Translations under genes and position numbers: made by a program
Source of the DNA: Hymenopellis radicata
Taxonomy: Eukaryota > Basidiomycota > Agaricomycetes > Agaricales > Physalacriaceae
Direction: 5' to 3'
NCBI GenBank assembly: GCA_015501595.1
Contig: JADNRX010000048.1
Location: forward strand, 62,001 to 126,000
Length of the DNA stretch: 64,000 nt
Shown here: positions 31,858 through 41,075 of the stretch, piece by piece
Layout: each line of letters begins with the position of its first letter
How positions within the stretch are numbered: the first letter of the stretch is position 1
Notes under the pieces: generated by a model
Seen by the model: only the letters and a program-made list of their open reading frames with translations
The model's database searches: none
Told to the model about the DNA's origin: nothing

Positions 31858-33974
31858 TCAATCTTCTTCTGATGATGATATGGTCGCATTCCTCGTACAA
31901 ACTTGCACATGTTTTGCCAATGCGCGCGGAAGAATGGAGCGAAGAAGTGCTGGAGCGAGACAGTAAAGGTAGAGTAGATACTCGTGCGCCTTGTACTGCA
32001 AGTTGATCTTCTTCGCAATATTGCGTGGCGGTCGACCAAATGACGATGGAATGTGTTTCGTCGCAAGTGCAACCGTCTCTCCATGTGCCTCCCACACCTT
32101 TCCCTTCAAAACCAACCAATCCCAGTTCTGCCGAGAGTCTGGCTCATAAATGTTTGCTGTTCCTCGCCATAAGGAAAGCAGCAGATCAGGATCATTAAGC
32201 GATCCAAGATGCATAAGATCGACTGCGAACATTTTGGGAACCCCAAGGATGTCAAAAAGACCCAAGAAGATGCTTGGTTTGCAAATCCCGGTTTCCCTCC
32301 GAAGTTCCTCGTACTGGGTTTGGTTTCGCGCGGTGACAAGTCTCTCCAATCCTTCCTGGTACCAGTCGGCTGCCTGCTTCCGGTATTAGGGTTTCGAACG
32401 ACACGTCGGGATGATCGCAGCCAGCGACATTGTATTTGTAGGGAAGAAGAAGGGCGGGGTAGTCACCATGCCTGCGTCTGCCGCTGAGCTTGCAGTGTAA
32501 GCGGCATGCATATTTACCGCTGCATGTTACCGTTCCGTCCATGCAACACATGGCCGGACCATCCGCACACCCAAATAAGCAATAAAGACGTGATTTCGTG
32601 ATGAGAGTCTTCTTGAAGGCATTATAGTAGGAGAGTCCCTCTTTGTTGACAGCAGCGATGTGGTGTAGCGCAGGGAAAAGAAAGGAATCAGGGTGTTTAG
32701 GCTTTTTGGGACCACCAATTATGCCACCGGGGAAGACCCACTTCTTGGTGTATCGAAAATCGGGATGGACAGCGGAAAAGATGTAGATAAACATCCAGCA
32801 ATCTGACTCCTTATCGCGATAGAGCTGCGCACCATCAAGCGATACCTGAAAAACAATATCATTGGGACCGATTCGTCCATCTTGCACAGCTTTGAGGTAG
32901 TCCGTCCCACAGAAGATGTCGTTAATGGTCTCGATCTTGCCCCCATTCATGCGCGCATACGTGAGGACTCTCTCTGTCTCTTGTACGCGATATTCCATCT
33001 TCTCCGCAGTTTCCGGAAGTGCATACAAGGCCTGGGCAATAGGTCCAAGAGGAAGTGTTTTGAATTGTCGACGTGCTTCGCCATTCTTGAACCGAGGCTC
33101 GCCGCACTCTACGCATCTCTGTAGTTTTGACCATGGACCAGTATACCCGATGCATGTATTGATACACATGTCATGGGCTATGGGCACGACACCGCTAAGC
33201 CGCTCAACAAGGCAGGAAGCATCATGAAAGGAATAGTAGCGGATATCGGGATCTGGATGGCGGAGTTGGGTAGCAAACTGGTGGTTCCTGTAGGACTCCA
33301 TACAGGCCACCGTGGAAGCGAAAAAGCAGCGAAGCGCGTAGAACGCATCCTCGTCAATGTCAACGGAAGAGGGACCCGGATTTCGAAGGCTCTCGAGAGC
33401 TTCCTCAGATAAATTACTCTCATCAAGGGTGGCATTCTTCAGAGCATGGACAAACTCTGCTCCTCTCTTGATCTCGTCAATGGGAGAGTCCAGTTCAAGA
33501 GTAGGAGACGCGTAGAAGTCATTGCGTAGGGTGTCGACATCAGGCTGCTGCCGACGCCCGAGTTGCTCAGGTGGTTCGGAATGACGTGAGGAATGGGAAT
33601 CTATTGGTGATTGGGATCTACTAGGATGTCTATCGGATGGAGGTATGTCACGGTCTGGGGTACTTGGGTGCGACTAGGATAAGGTCAGCCAAACTACCCT
33701 CAATAGTATACACACGAAAACTCACAGAGTTAGATCCTTGCGGCGCGTCCATCTCGTCATCTCTATGCTGTCCAATGAACTCGCGTTCCCGAGGGCTATG
33801 CCTCTCTCGGCGAATCCGACGACCATCCATACTTCCGTCAGACTGTTCTGGTGGTGCGCCGCGTTTTGCTGGGATGACTCCAGGCTGACGACTTGCGAGA
33901 AAGGAGGAAAAGCTGTTCGCAACTTTGCGGTCCTTTTCGCGCCGCTCTGCGCGTGTCAGCGATGGCCCCGTCAT
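31858..33974 (-). pseudogene. Tnp2-family transposase (CACTA/En-Spm-like), frameshifted
   Basis: The probable start is the ATG at 33974 (MTGPSLTRAERREKDRKVAN). After one intron the long frame carries YYSFHDASCLVERLSG, QRCVECGEPRF (zinc-like CxxC), FQVSLDGAQLYRDKESDCWM, KKWVFPGGIIGGPKKPKHPD and LFGCADGPAMCCMDG, then GKYACRLHCKLSGRR and YNVAGCDHPD. These are the conserved blocks of fungal Tnp2 transposases, including the DGAQLYR acidic block. At about 32390 the frame shifts, continuing as DWYQEGLERLVTARNQTQYE, TGICKPSIFLGLFD, FAVDLMHLGSLNDPDLLLSL. A second shift is near 31935 (CKFVRGMRP in another frame) and the usual C-terminal part is missing. The element is therefore not autonomous now. Confidence 0.85.
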
Positions 33975-34271
33975 GGTGGTGAGTGTAGGAAGCAAAGTTG
34001 GGCAAGGGTCAAAATGATGGACTTGCCAAAAATAGCGATACATGCGACTTTGGCCTTTGCAAAGATTTCGACTTTTCAACTTTACTTTTTGGAAATCTAA
34101 CTTTAAGTTTCTCGATTTCGAAAGTTGAAAAGCGAAAAGTTGAAAAAACATTGCTTGAAAGTATGAAAAGTGAGTTTGATTTACGACATTTACAGACTAC
34201 TACAGATATCCGCAGATCGCGCCCAGAACAACAGTAAAATACAGATATAAACAGACGCCGTTTTCACTGGG

Positions 34272-34613
34272 CGTGACTAGTTGTAACCGCCGGATGGTTT
34301 CTTCCGGTGTTAAGTTAGACTCGGACTGCTCCGGGTCTGCTACCTTCAGCAGCCGAGTGTGTATATCATCCCGCCACGTATGGAACCATCCAGGCATCTG
34401 GTGTACGATCTGAGCAAAGTCCGATTGGCCGACTGACTCATCACCCGGGCGTTCGATGATTGATTGAACGGATTCCAGCCGGACGAAGTCTGCTATGGAA
34501 GGATAGGCCATCACAGGTCGGTGTAGGGAGAAACTTCGTTTGAATTCACGAAATACGGCGACAGCGACTTTTCGACGGGACACAACAAGTGCTCGCCGAT
34601 CCCGGATGATGCG
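34272..34613 (-). pseudogene. Disrupted F-box gene, piece 2
   Basis: On minus this gives IIRDRRALVVSRRKVAVAVF, YPSIADFVRLESVQSIIERP, FAQIVHQMPGWFHTWRDDIH and LTPEETIRRLQLVT. The intact paralogue at 45182-47620 reads LLRDRRALVVSRRKVAIPIF ... LSPEATIKRLQLVS at the same place. It is bounded upstream by element I (target copy at 34607-34613) and downstream by the Tnp2 element (target copy at 34272-34278). No stop occurs in this piece. Confidence 0.9.
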
Positions 34614-34818
34614 TACCGTAGGCGGGAAGGCCAAGGATGAATTTTGTGTTTCGATCACTTGTGCTCGGGTCCTTCGCGTCACCTTCGGGGTATGTGTTCG
34701 TTGTATTCTCACTTCATCCCATCTGTATTTCCGTCTAGTACTCGTCCTGTATACAAATTACCTCGTTATTAGGGCGTCTCGGTCAGGCACGGCGCACCCA
34801 TGCATGGTCCCCGGCCAT
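34614..34818 (+). repeat. Left terminal inverted repeat of element I
   Basis: Matches 39470-39673 in reverse complement with few differences, the main one a short variable patch (ACCTTCGGGG against GGCTTACA) at about 34682-34693. After the hAT-like insertion the repeat continues weakly at 35250-35400. Confidence 0.9.
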
Positions 34819-35241
34819 TAGGGATCCGAACCGTAACCGTATACGGTTACGGCCGTATACTTTACGGTGCATTGCGGTTTGAAGCCGTCCCGGACCCGTA
34901 ACCGTAAAGGGGCGTTCAAGACCACTTACGGTACGGTTACGGGTAACCGTTACGGCGTCTATACGGGTGGGGGATTGGACTCTGGAGGCCGTGATATGCC
35001 ATCCAGACAATGAAGATTAGTTGGTGGTAGCCATCTGAGGCAAAGAGAGGTACGTGGAATGGCTACGGCATGCTGTGTTGTACAATCTGCTGACGCCACA
35101 CTAGTACGGGCACCTGCCACCCGTAACCCGTACCGGTCCCGTAACCGTATGGGGGCGCGTCCCAAGGCATACGGGACGGTACGGGTATCCGTACAACCCG
35201 TAACCGTAAGCCGTATTGTACGGTTACGGTGCGGATCCCTA
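34819..35241. mobile_element. hAT-like non-autonomous element, 423 bp
   Basis: Ends TAGGGATCCGAACCGTAACC and, reversed, TAGGGATCCGCACCGTAACC. It is flanked by an exact 8-bp duplication CCGGCCAT (34811-34818 and 35242-35249). The matching place in the right terminal repeat of element I (around 39475-39485) has the uninterrupted CCCCGGCCATACCATGC, which is the empty site. Subterminal CCGTAACCG/CGGTTACGG repeats are dense. No coding capacity. Confidence 0.93.
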
Positions 35242-35249
35242 CCGGCCAT

Positions 35250-37517
35250 ACCATGCATTGCTCAGTAGTGCTGTCAGCCAAACCATGCATGTCACTTGGC
35301 CCAACCATGCATCGTTCTCGGCCAAATCATGCCTCCCCGTCGCTCACGCCATGCCTCCTCTTCGCCAGTGTCCTGCATCGTCTGGTAGCTGAAGCCCTGC
35401 ATTGGTTCCCTCAAAAAATTGTGTCTCTGATGCGATCACTTGGCAACCGTCTTCACCTAGATATCTAGCTTGTACTTAGATGGCTAGGACTCGGAATTCA
35501 CCACCCCGTCATCTTCTCCACGAGACGAGGGAGAGGCTGCCCGCAGCCTCCGCCACCAATATGCATGTCGTGATCTTACGGACAATCGGATGAAGGCCGG
35601 CATCAAGTTACAACGTATGGTCGAGTCCTCCAGACTCCTCCTACCTCGCTTCATTAACGAGATATTACTGGTGTCCCGGACCAAGTAATACCACGGCCGC
35701 CTACATGGCGTGCTCGCCGACCGCTTGCACTCTATCTACCCTCCTTGAGCATAGACATTCTGCCTCGCGCCTCTTTACCATTCTTCCTGTACCATGCCTG
35801 CTTCGCTTCCTTTGCAAACCACGGCGACGCGCTCTTTCGCCGTCTCTTCGTTGCGCCGCCGCCGCCGCCGTTACTGTCCGCCGACGCCCAAATGTCCAAC
35901 TTGCAGATTTGTCGACCTCAGTGCGGACTGTTCCCAGGACAATTTCGCTTCTATTTGCTACATATCTGAATGCTTATTTGACTCCTACTCCGCCCTTCAT
36001 CGTCCCACAATAGCAGAAGGTCGATGGCGCGCATCCGGGCGCACCTTCAGATCCGCACAACTTCGACCAAAGTGGACTTCCGGAATGGACATCGGCGATG
36101 CTAGAGGATGCAATGACCAATTTCAGAGTATCCCGGGCGTCTCCCTAAACGGCGGTAGGTATTTTCATTTTGGGACTCAACCACCATGTGTTAATTTTCC
36201 TTTTCAGACCGTCTTCCTACCCCAATTGTCCCGTGATATCGACGTATGTATGGCTGTACATATGTGTGGTACTGTTGCGACATCGTGAACACAACGCTTG
36301 GACACGATTCCTCCCTAGGAGTCCGGGGCGCGTCGGGATGGCGTCGTGCTAGGACAGTGCGACAGGTTATACATTAATATGTTAGAGCACCTGCGAAACC
36401 TTGGATCGTCTGGTGCGCCCGTTTTCATTTGGTGAGTTCTTCTTTATCTGACTGGTTTAGCAATATGTTGAATTCCAGTTTTCTACAAGCTCTAGCCTTC
36501 ACTCGCGCGCTGAAGGTCTAGATAGACCACTCCTCGTGTGGAATACGCTCTTTATATGGTCTTGCTGCCATCGCGAGACTCGCTATTGAATGTGGGCGGG
36601 ATGAGCGTCGGGGCGGCGGAAAGACGATATGTGGAGTCTCGACAGGCACTACTGTAGTATTTCGACCATAGGTTCACAGGGTGTGACCTGTGACCTCATG
36701 AACATGTTAAATAGCATGTTCATGCTGGCCAAAAGTGTGTGACCTTAAAAAAATTATGTTCATTGAGATTTTTAACTTTCTGCTTTTTTAGCTTAATTTT
36801 ACCTATAAAGTAGATGCAAACAGCAGAAATAGATAATTTTCATCATAAATAGAGTAAAATAGAAGAAAAAACTACTAAAATTGGGCTGAAGAAGCAAAAT
36901 TTAAATTAAGTCAGATTTGTGACTGATTTTAGACATGTTCACAGAGCTCTGTGACCTAGTGACCAACTACAATTAGGTTCGCATCATGAGGCCTCGTGAC
37001 CTGTGATGCGAACCTATGGTAGTAATACTACAGTACCATCCAAAGGTTTACATGTCGTTCGTGGCTATCACAAAGTATTGGCGGTGTCGGCGCACCCCTT
37101 GGTACGTGGTATGTATTTTAAGATTTATTGACATTTCCTTACATTACTACAATACTCATTGGACCCGACGATCACAAGCTTCGACGGGACTACATTTAGA
37201 CCCAACCCCTGCTAGTAGGCTCCACTTCTTGTTCTGGCAGTCTGGGGTGTCGTATACGCCCAACCGCTCGCATCGACACGCACACCTGCCCATCGCGCGA
37301 GACATGTAATGTAAGGTTTTTGACAGCAACTTCGTGGCCGACCGATAGCTTGCAGAACATCACTGTGCAGATGTCGTCTATGGGCTGTATGCCGTCTCAC
37401 TGAGGTGTTCTCTCTTATCTGGTGAAGTTCTTATCTGTGGTCGATGATTGGTGACCTTCGATCCTTTGATATATCACAAGCCATTACCCTCGAGACGTTC
37501 CCTCTGAGCCGTACACC
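35250..37517. other. Interior of element I, no recognised gene
   Basis: Apart from MITE copy 3, a plus frame at 35794-36288 has a patch with TPKCPTCRFVDLSADC that could be a small Cys motif, but flanking frames are low-complexity (poly-Arg from a GCC repeat at 35850-35870). No transposase motif (DDE blocks, BED or GCM fingers) was seen by eye. Confidence 0.4.
36650..37035. mobile_element. MITE copy 3 (TA-flanked) inside element I
   Basis: 386 bp. Left end TACTGTAGTATTTCGACCAT and right end, reversed, TACTGTAGTATTACTACCAT, both followed by AGGTTC. The ends carry GTGACC words as in copies 1 and 2. The middle is AT-rich. It inserted after or with element I. Confidence 0.85.
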
Positions 37518-38520
37518 ATGTCGCCCGCTGCTTATTACCTGGTGAGATTACCAATTTGGATACTTTCTTCATGAACTTACCCCCAACCTTTAGACAATCG
37601 CGTCCACAAACGAGGAGTCAACAAGACATTTACGAACAACCATTAATACACTGTTATGCCATCGTCATAGTTCTAGGAGTGGCGGTGGGCCCATTAGACA
37701 TCGTCTGGCTGTTGGAGTCGGTATGCCAGAATTATGATCCAATTGTAAAGGGTAGCACCAACCTCATCGTAGAGGTGTTGATGTTATCGTTGTGGATGGG
37801 CAAGTGAATCGTGTTCTCTTTCAAACTGCGTATAACTGATCTGATCCGACAGGACGAAGCTGGTTGTTGACCTTTGGGCTTGAGTAACAAGGGAGTTGCG
37901 AGCATCGCGATGCAGCGACGACGGCCGCTTGCTCCCTTCTGATTGTACTCTTCTTGTAGTTAACGTCGTTCTCAGTTGTAGCACAGTTATGTATCGTACT
38001 TGTTTATCTGTTTTTTCCCATTCAGTTCAAATCAACTATCTTGGTGAGTAGTTCGTCAATTGAAGCCTTGAAGCCAGACTGACCAGTGACAAGTCTGGCC
38101 TAGATCTACTTCTCCTTAACACACCGGACACGACCCGTGTCCCTGGAACGTTTAACTCTGACGATGACGCCGACAACTGTCGCGGAAGTACTTGATTGGG
38201 TACGTGTTTGTTCATTGTCTTCGTCAACCACTCGGGGTACTAATCATAGAAGTGTAGATATGATGGTACCTTGGGGCTTCGACTTGACTCTGTCCTGCTA
38301 CTCAAGACGCCGGACTCGTACGCCCTTGGGACATCAACGAAGCCTCCAACAATGGTTCGGTGAACAGTCTCGAGCACTGATTTGAAGGTGTTAGGTATGT
38401 ACTGTCGTATCTTGAACCATCCGTGTCACTGATTATCCCACTGTAGACGCGACACTCTTCGACATGACTTCCTCCATCGCCATCTCCTCCTCTTCATCAA
38501 TGTCTTATTTGCATAGTATG
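37518..38520 (+). CDS. Possible multi-exon gene carried by element I
   Basis: A candidate start at 37518 (CACCATGTC context) gives MSPAAYYL, joined across a 52-nt intron to TIASTNEESTRHLRTTINTL. Farther on, exons read SLERLTLTMTPTTVAEVLDW (near 38140-38198), KCRYDGTLGLRLDSVLLLKT plus PDSYALGTSTKPPTMV (38251-38360) and ATLFDMTSSIAISSSSSMSY (near 38447-38515), each with GT/AG borders. The middle joints could not be settled. No family was recognised. If real, this is cargo or an unrecognised transposition protein. Confidence 0.35.
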
Positions 38521-39469
38521 TTCCTTTGAGTTGTCCACCTTCAAGCGATGACCGAGGTGAACCTCGCACACCTCAGACTACTTGTTCCGGCTTGTGTGAT
38601 GATACGCACCTTGAATTCCTTTCCGCTCAAGTGCTACACTCGCGGCTATGCGAAATTCAATGTACATCAAGATGCATACTCCCTCTCCCAACTCCAAAAC
38701 ACTATGGACGCCCCCCAACCAACTCCTCGTCTCCTTCCACATCAGGGCCTGCAGTCACGCATCCTCCTCGTCGCTGGCTATGCCGCCTTCAGTTCTCGGC
38801 TCTTACCTCTCCGTCATTTATGTGTTCCTCATCGACGGGATCATCCTCATCCCCCCGGTCTGCATTACATCCGAAGTCACATTCCTCTATGTGTGCAACA
38901 ACTTCCTAGCAAACTATTCCCCATATACGGTCAGCCCGCCCGGAGATATTGGATGGAATACGTCCCGTCCCGCGCGCTGTTATCATACCCGTGCTTTTGG
39001 GTAGTGGCGCTTTGGCCCGGTTGAAGATCTTGGCCTGGGAATGAGCTTTTGGCGAGGCGAGGCTTGTGGATATTCATACCTTGTAGTTCTGTCCCGAAGA
39101 TCATTATACGATGTGGCCATCCCACAGGCAATGATACGACCGTGCATCCTCATCGACTCCCTCTAAGCATCAAGGATTGGCCCACCGACGTTATCCCAGT
39201 AGCTGTTGTTGTAATTAGCACAGCGCTGCAGGAAGACTAGAAACATCTGGAAGGATATTTCTTTGTCATTCCAAAGATTCAGTACAGAGTTACTTAGGAG
39301 GTGCCCCAGACTGATTGCGAAGCAACGGACACCCTACTAGTGCGTGGTATGTAGGAAGAGGATAGGGAGTGGAATGCATGTTGGTGCGGCGGTGATGCGT
39401 TGTGGGGCGATGAAGATGCGTGGTAAGGGGCCGACGCGATGCATGTCTTGGCCGACAACAATGCATGGT

Positions 39470-39673
39470 ATGGCCGGGGACCATGCATGGGTGCGCCGTG
39501 CCTGACCGAGACGTCCTAATACCGAGGTAATTTGTATACAGGACGAGTACTAGACGGAAATACAGATGGGATGAAGTGAGAATACAACGAACACATACTG
39601 TAAGCCCACGCGAAGGACCCGAGCACAAGTGATCGAAACGCAAAATTCATCCTTGGCCTTCCCGCCTACGGTA
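39470..39673 (-). repeat. Right terminal inverted repeat of element I
   Basis: Reverse complement of 34614-34818. It preserves the site before the hAT-like insertion seen in the left repeat. Confidence 0.9.
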
Positions 39674-40860
39674 TGATGCGTTTCTCTCTGAGTTTTTCGG
39701 CGAAAACGATCATCTCGTTCCGGATATTGGTCCAGACTGCAAATCAACTCAGTACGAAAGGAAAACAGAGCACGGGAAGACATTCTTACTGCGATCAGTC
39801 ATTGGTTGTGCCTTCCTCACGAGAGGATGTTCGTCAAAGTCAGATCGCATATTAACAAGTGGCATAATTCTGATCTCCTCGGCGTATCCAATCTCAGATA
39901 GTTTGTCGCAGATACTAGAAGAAGTCGGTTAAGGAAGAAGGCGAGCGATCCAAGATACTTCTGACGCTTGGGCCCGATGCTGTTTGATGTCATGAATGTC
40001 GCCTGCGCGCGCAACCTTGAAGCGGCTGAGCCATTTCTCGCAGAGTCTAGCATGCTGATCAAAGCCTGAATAAAAAAATTTCTGTGGTCACCGAGGTTAA
40101 CCCACCGCATATATTCTCTTTGCAAACTTCAGGACCACCGCTGTGTCTGAGGTAAAATCGATGGCATCGTACTCGGACCTCAGGGCATAGTCATCGGCAA
40201 ACGCGGAGCTAACGTGGCCTAAGAAATGAACGACAAGTAATGGAGCAAGAACTCGGGCACCTACTGGCACGATTGGTTATGAGGAGCCTAAACTTGGCAT
40301 CAAAATTATGATGGCCTTGCTTGAGCATGGACGCTCGGTCGGTTTGCCTACCAACAAGACTAAGAGAATAAGGCCCAGGAAAGAGTGCAAAAAGGATCAG
40401 ACTCACTGAGTCTTGGCGCAGCAGCGCAGGTACAAATCCATATACATGACCGTCTTCTCGAAGCAAAACTGTTGAAAAGGTTAGATGTATGGCACTGAGC
40501 AGTGTATTGTCGACATACAGAGCATTTCTTGACGAAGGCAAGGGCAGCCCACTCAGGCTCCGACATCCCTGGGAAAGGTTCCGGCATTTCATACACGTTC
40601 TTCCTCGCGGCCTTCCACATTCCCTTGTAGGATTTGCTCATGACGAGGTCGCGCAGGGCGGTATTGACCCAAGACAGGTGAAGCAGGTCCAGAGGGTGCA
40701 AGTAGGAGAAAATCTGGGACAATACATTAGACGCATACATTTGGAGTCCAGGAAAACGCACCTCGAAAAGCATATCGACTGGAAGGCCTTGAACGGTCAC
40801 TACACCGTCTGGCTGCTTGGATCGGGCAGGCTGCGTCCTCTGTCGTTCGCGCTCCGCCAT
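39674..40860 (-). pseudogene. Disrupted F-box gene, piece 1 (F-box end)
   Basis: From the ATG at 40860: MAERERQRTQPARSKQPDGV, F-box VQGLPVDMLFE, after an intron IFSYLHPLDLLHLSWVNTAL, then KNVYEMPEPFPGMSEPEWAA and KKCS joined to FCFEKTVMYMDLYLRCCAK, the family Cys motif. Later exons include RLSEIG-type and QATFMTSNSIGPKRQ-like segments, and the last reads NIRNEMIVFAEKLREKRII where element I begins at 39673. The intact paralogue has NISDEMIAFAEQLREKRLL there. This piece shows no obvious damage of its own. Confidence 0.88.
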
Positions 40861-41075
40861 CGCGGTGGTGGTAGGTGGTCAAGATGGAAATGACCCAGAG
40901 AAATCAATAATGATAAATAAACTTTGACCGTTCTCGTGATCGCGTAACAGATTCGTGTTAATTAGTGCGGCCGACTCCAGCTCGCGCATACAGGTTGTAA
41001 AAGTCACAAATAGTTGTGATAGTAGCTTTACACGATGCATACATAATATATAATTTGAGGTAAGAGAAGAGGAGT

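Larger units (their letters stand above)
30569..34271 (-). mobile_element. 3.7-kb Tnp2-type DNA transposon with CCCAGT ends
   Basis: The ends are inverted repeats, CCCAGTAGAAACGATGTC at left and, reversed, CCCAGTGAAAACGGCGTC at right, both followed by TGTTTAT. Flanking 7-bp duplications CGTGACT lie at 30562-30568 and 34272-34278. TCTGT-containing subterminal repeats fill 30590-30790 and 34195-34255. It carries a decayed Tnp2 transposase and a second gene (31044-31803). It is inserted inside a coding exon of the F-box gene. Confidence 0.88.
34614..39673. mobile_element. 5.06-kb TIR element I inserted in the F-box gene
   Basis: The ends are TACCGTAGGCGGGAAGGCC and its reverse complement, with inverted repeats running about 200 bp inward. 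Flanking sequence is TGATGCG at 34607-34613 and 39674-39680; if the end A belongs to the target the duplication is the 8-bp ATGATGCG. Near both ends, CCATGCAT-type words recur about every 18-25 bp (34795-34805 and 35250-35390; 39300-39490). No transposase was recognised inside; there is possible coding sequence at 37518-38520. It holds a hAT-like insertion (34819-35241) and MITE copy 3 (36650-37035). Confidence 0.88.

Noticed and set aside
30569..34271. Calling the Tnp2 element a standard CACTA element with 3-bp duplication
   Set aside because: The ends read CCCAGT, and the flanking identity is 7 bp at a site fixed by the paralogue; the CACTA label would hide this.
35850..35875. GCCGCCGCC run as a functional trinucleotide repeat
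   Set aside because: Short and imperfect; it explains poly-Arg and poly-Ala shadow frames only.
37556..37807. Plus frame with several hydrophobic residues as a membrane protein
   Set aside because: The alternative frame starting at 37518 with a clean GT-AG intron is more consistent, and the hydrophobic frame has no partner exons.
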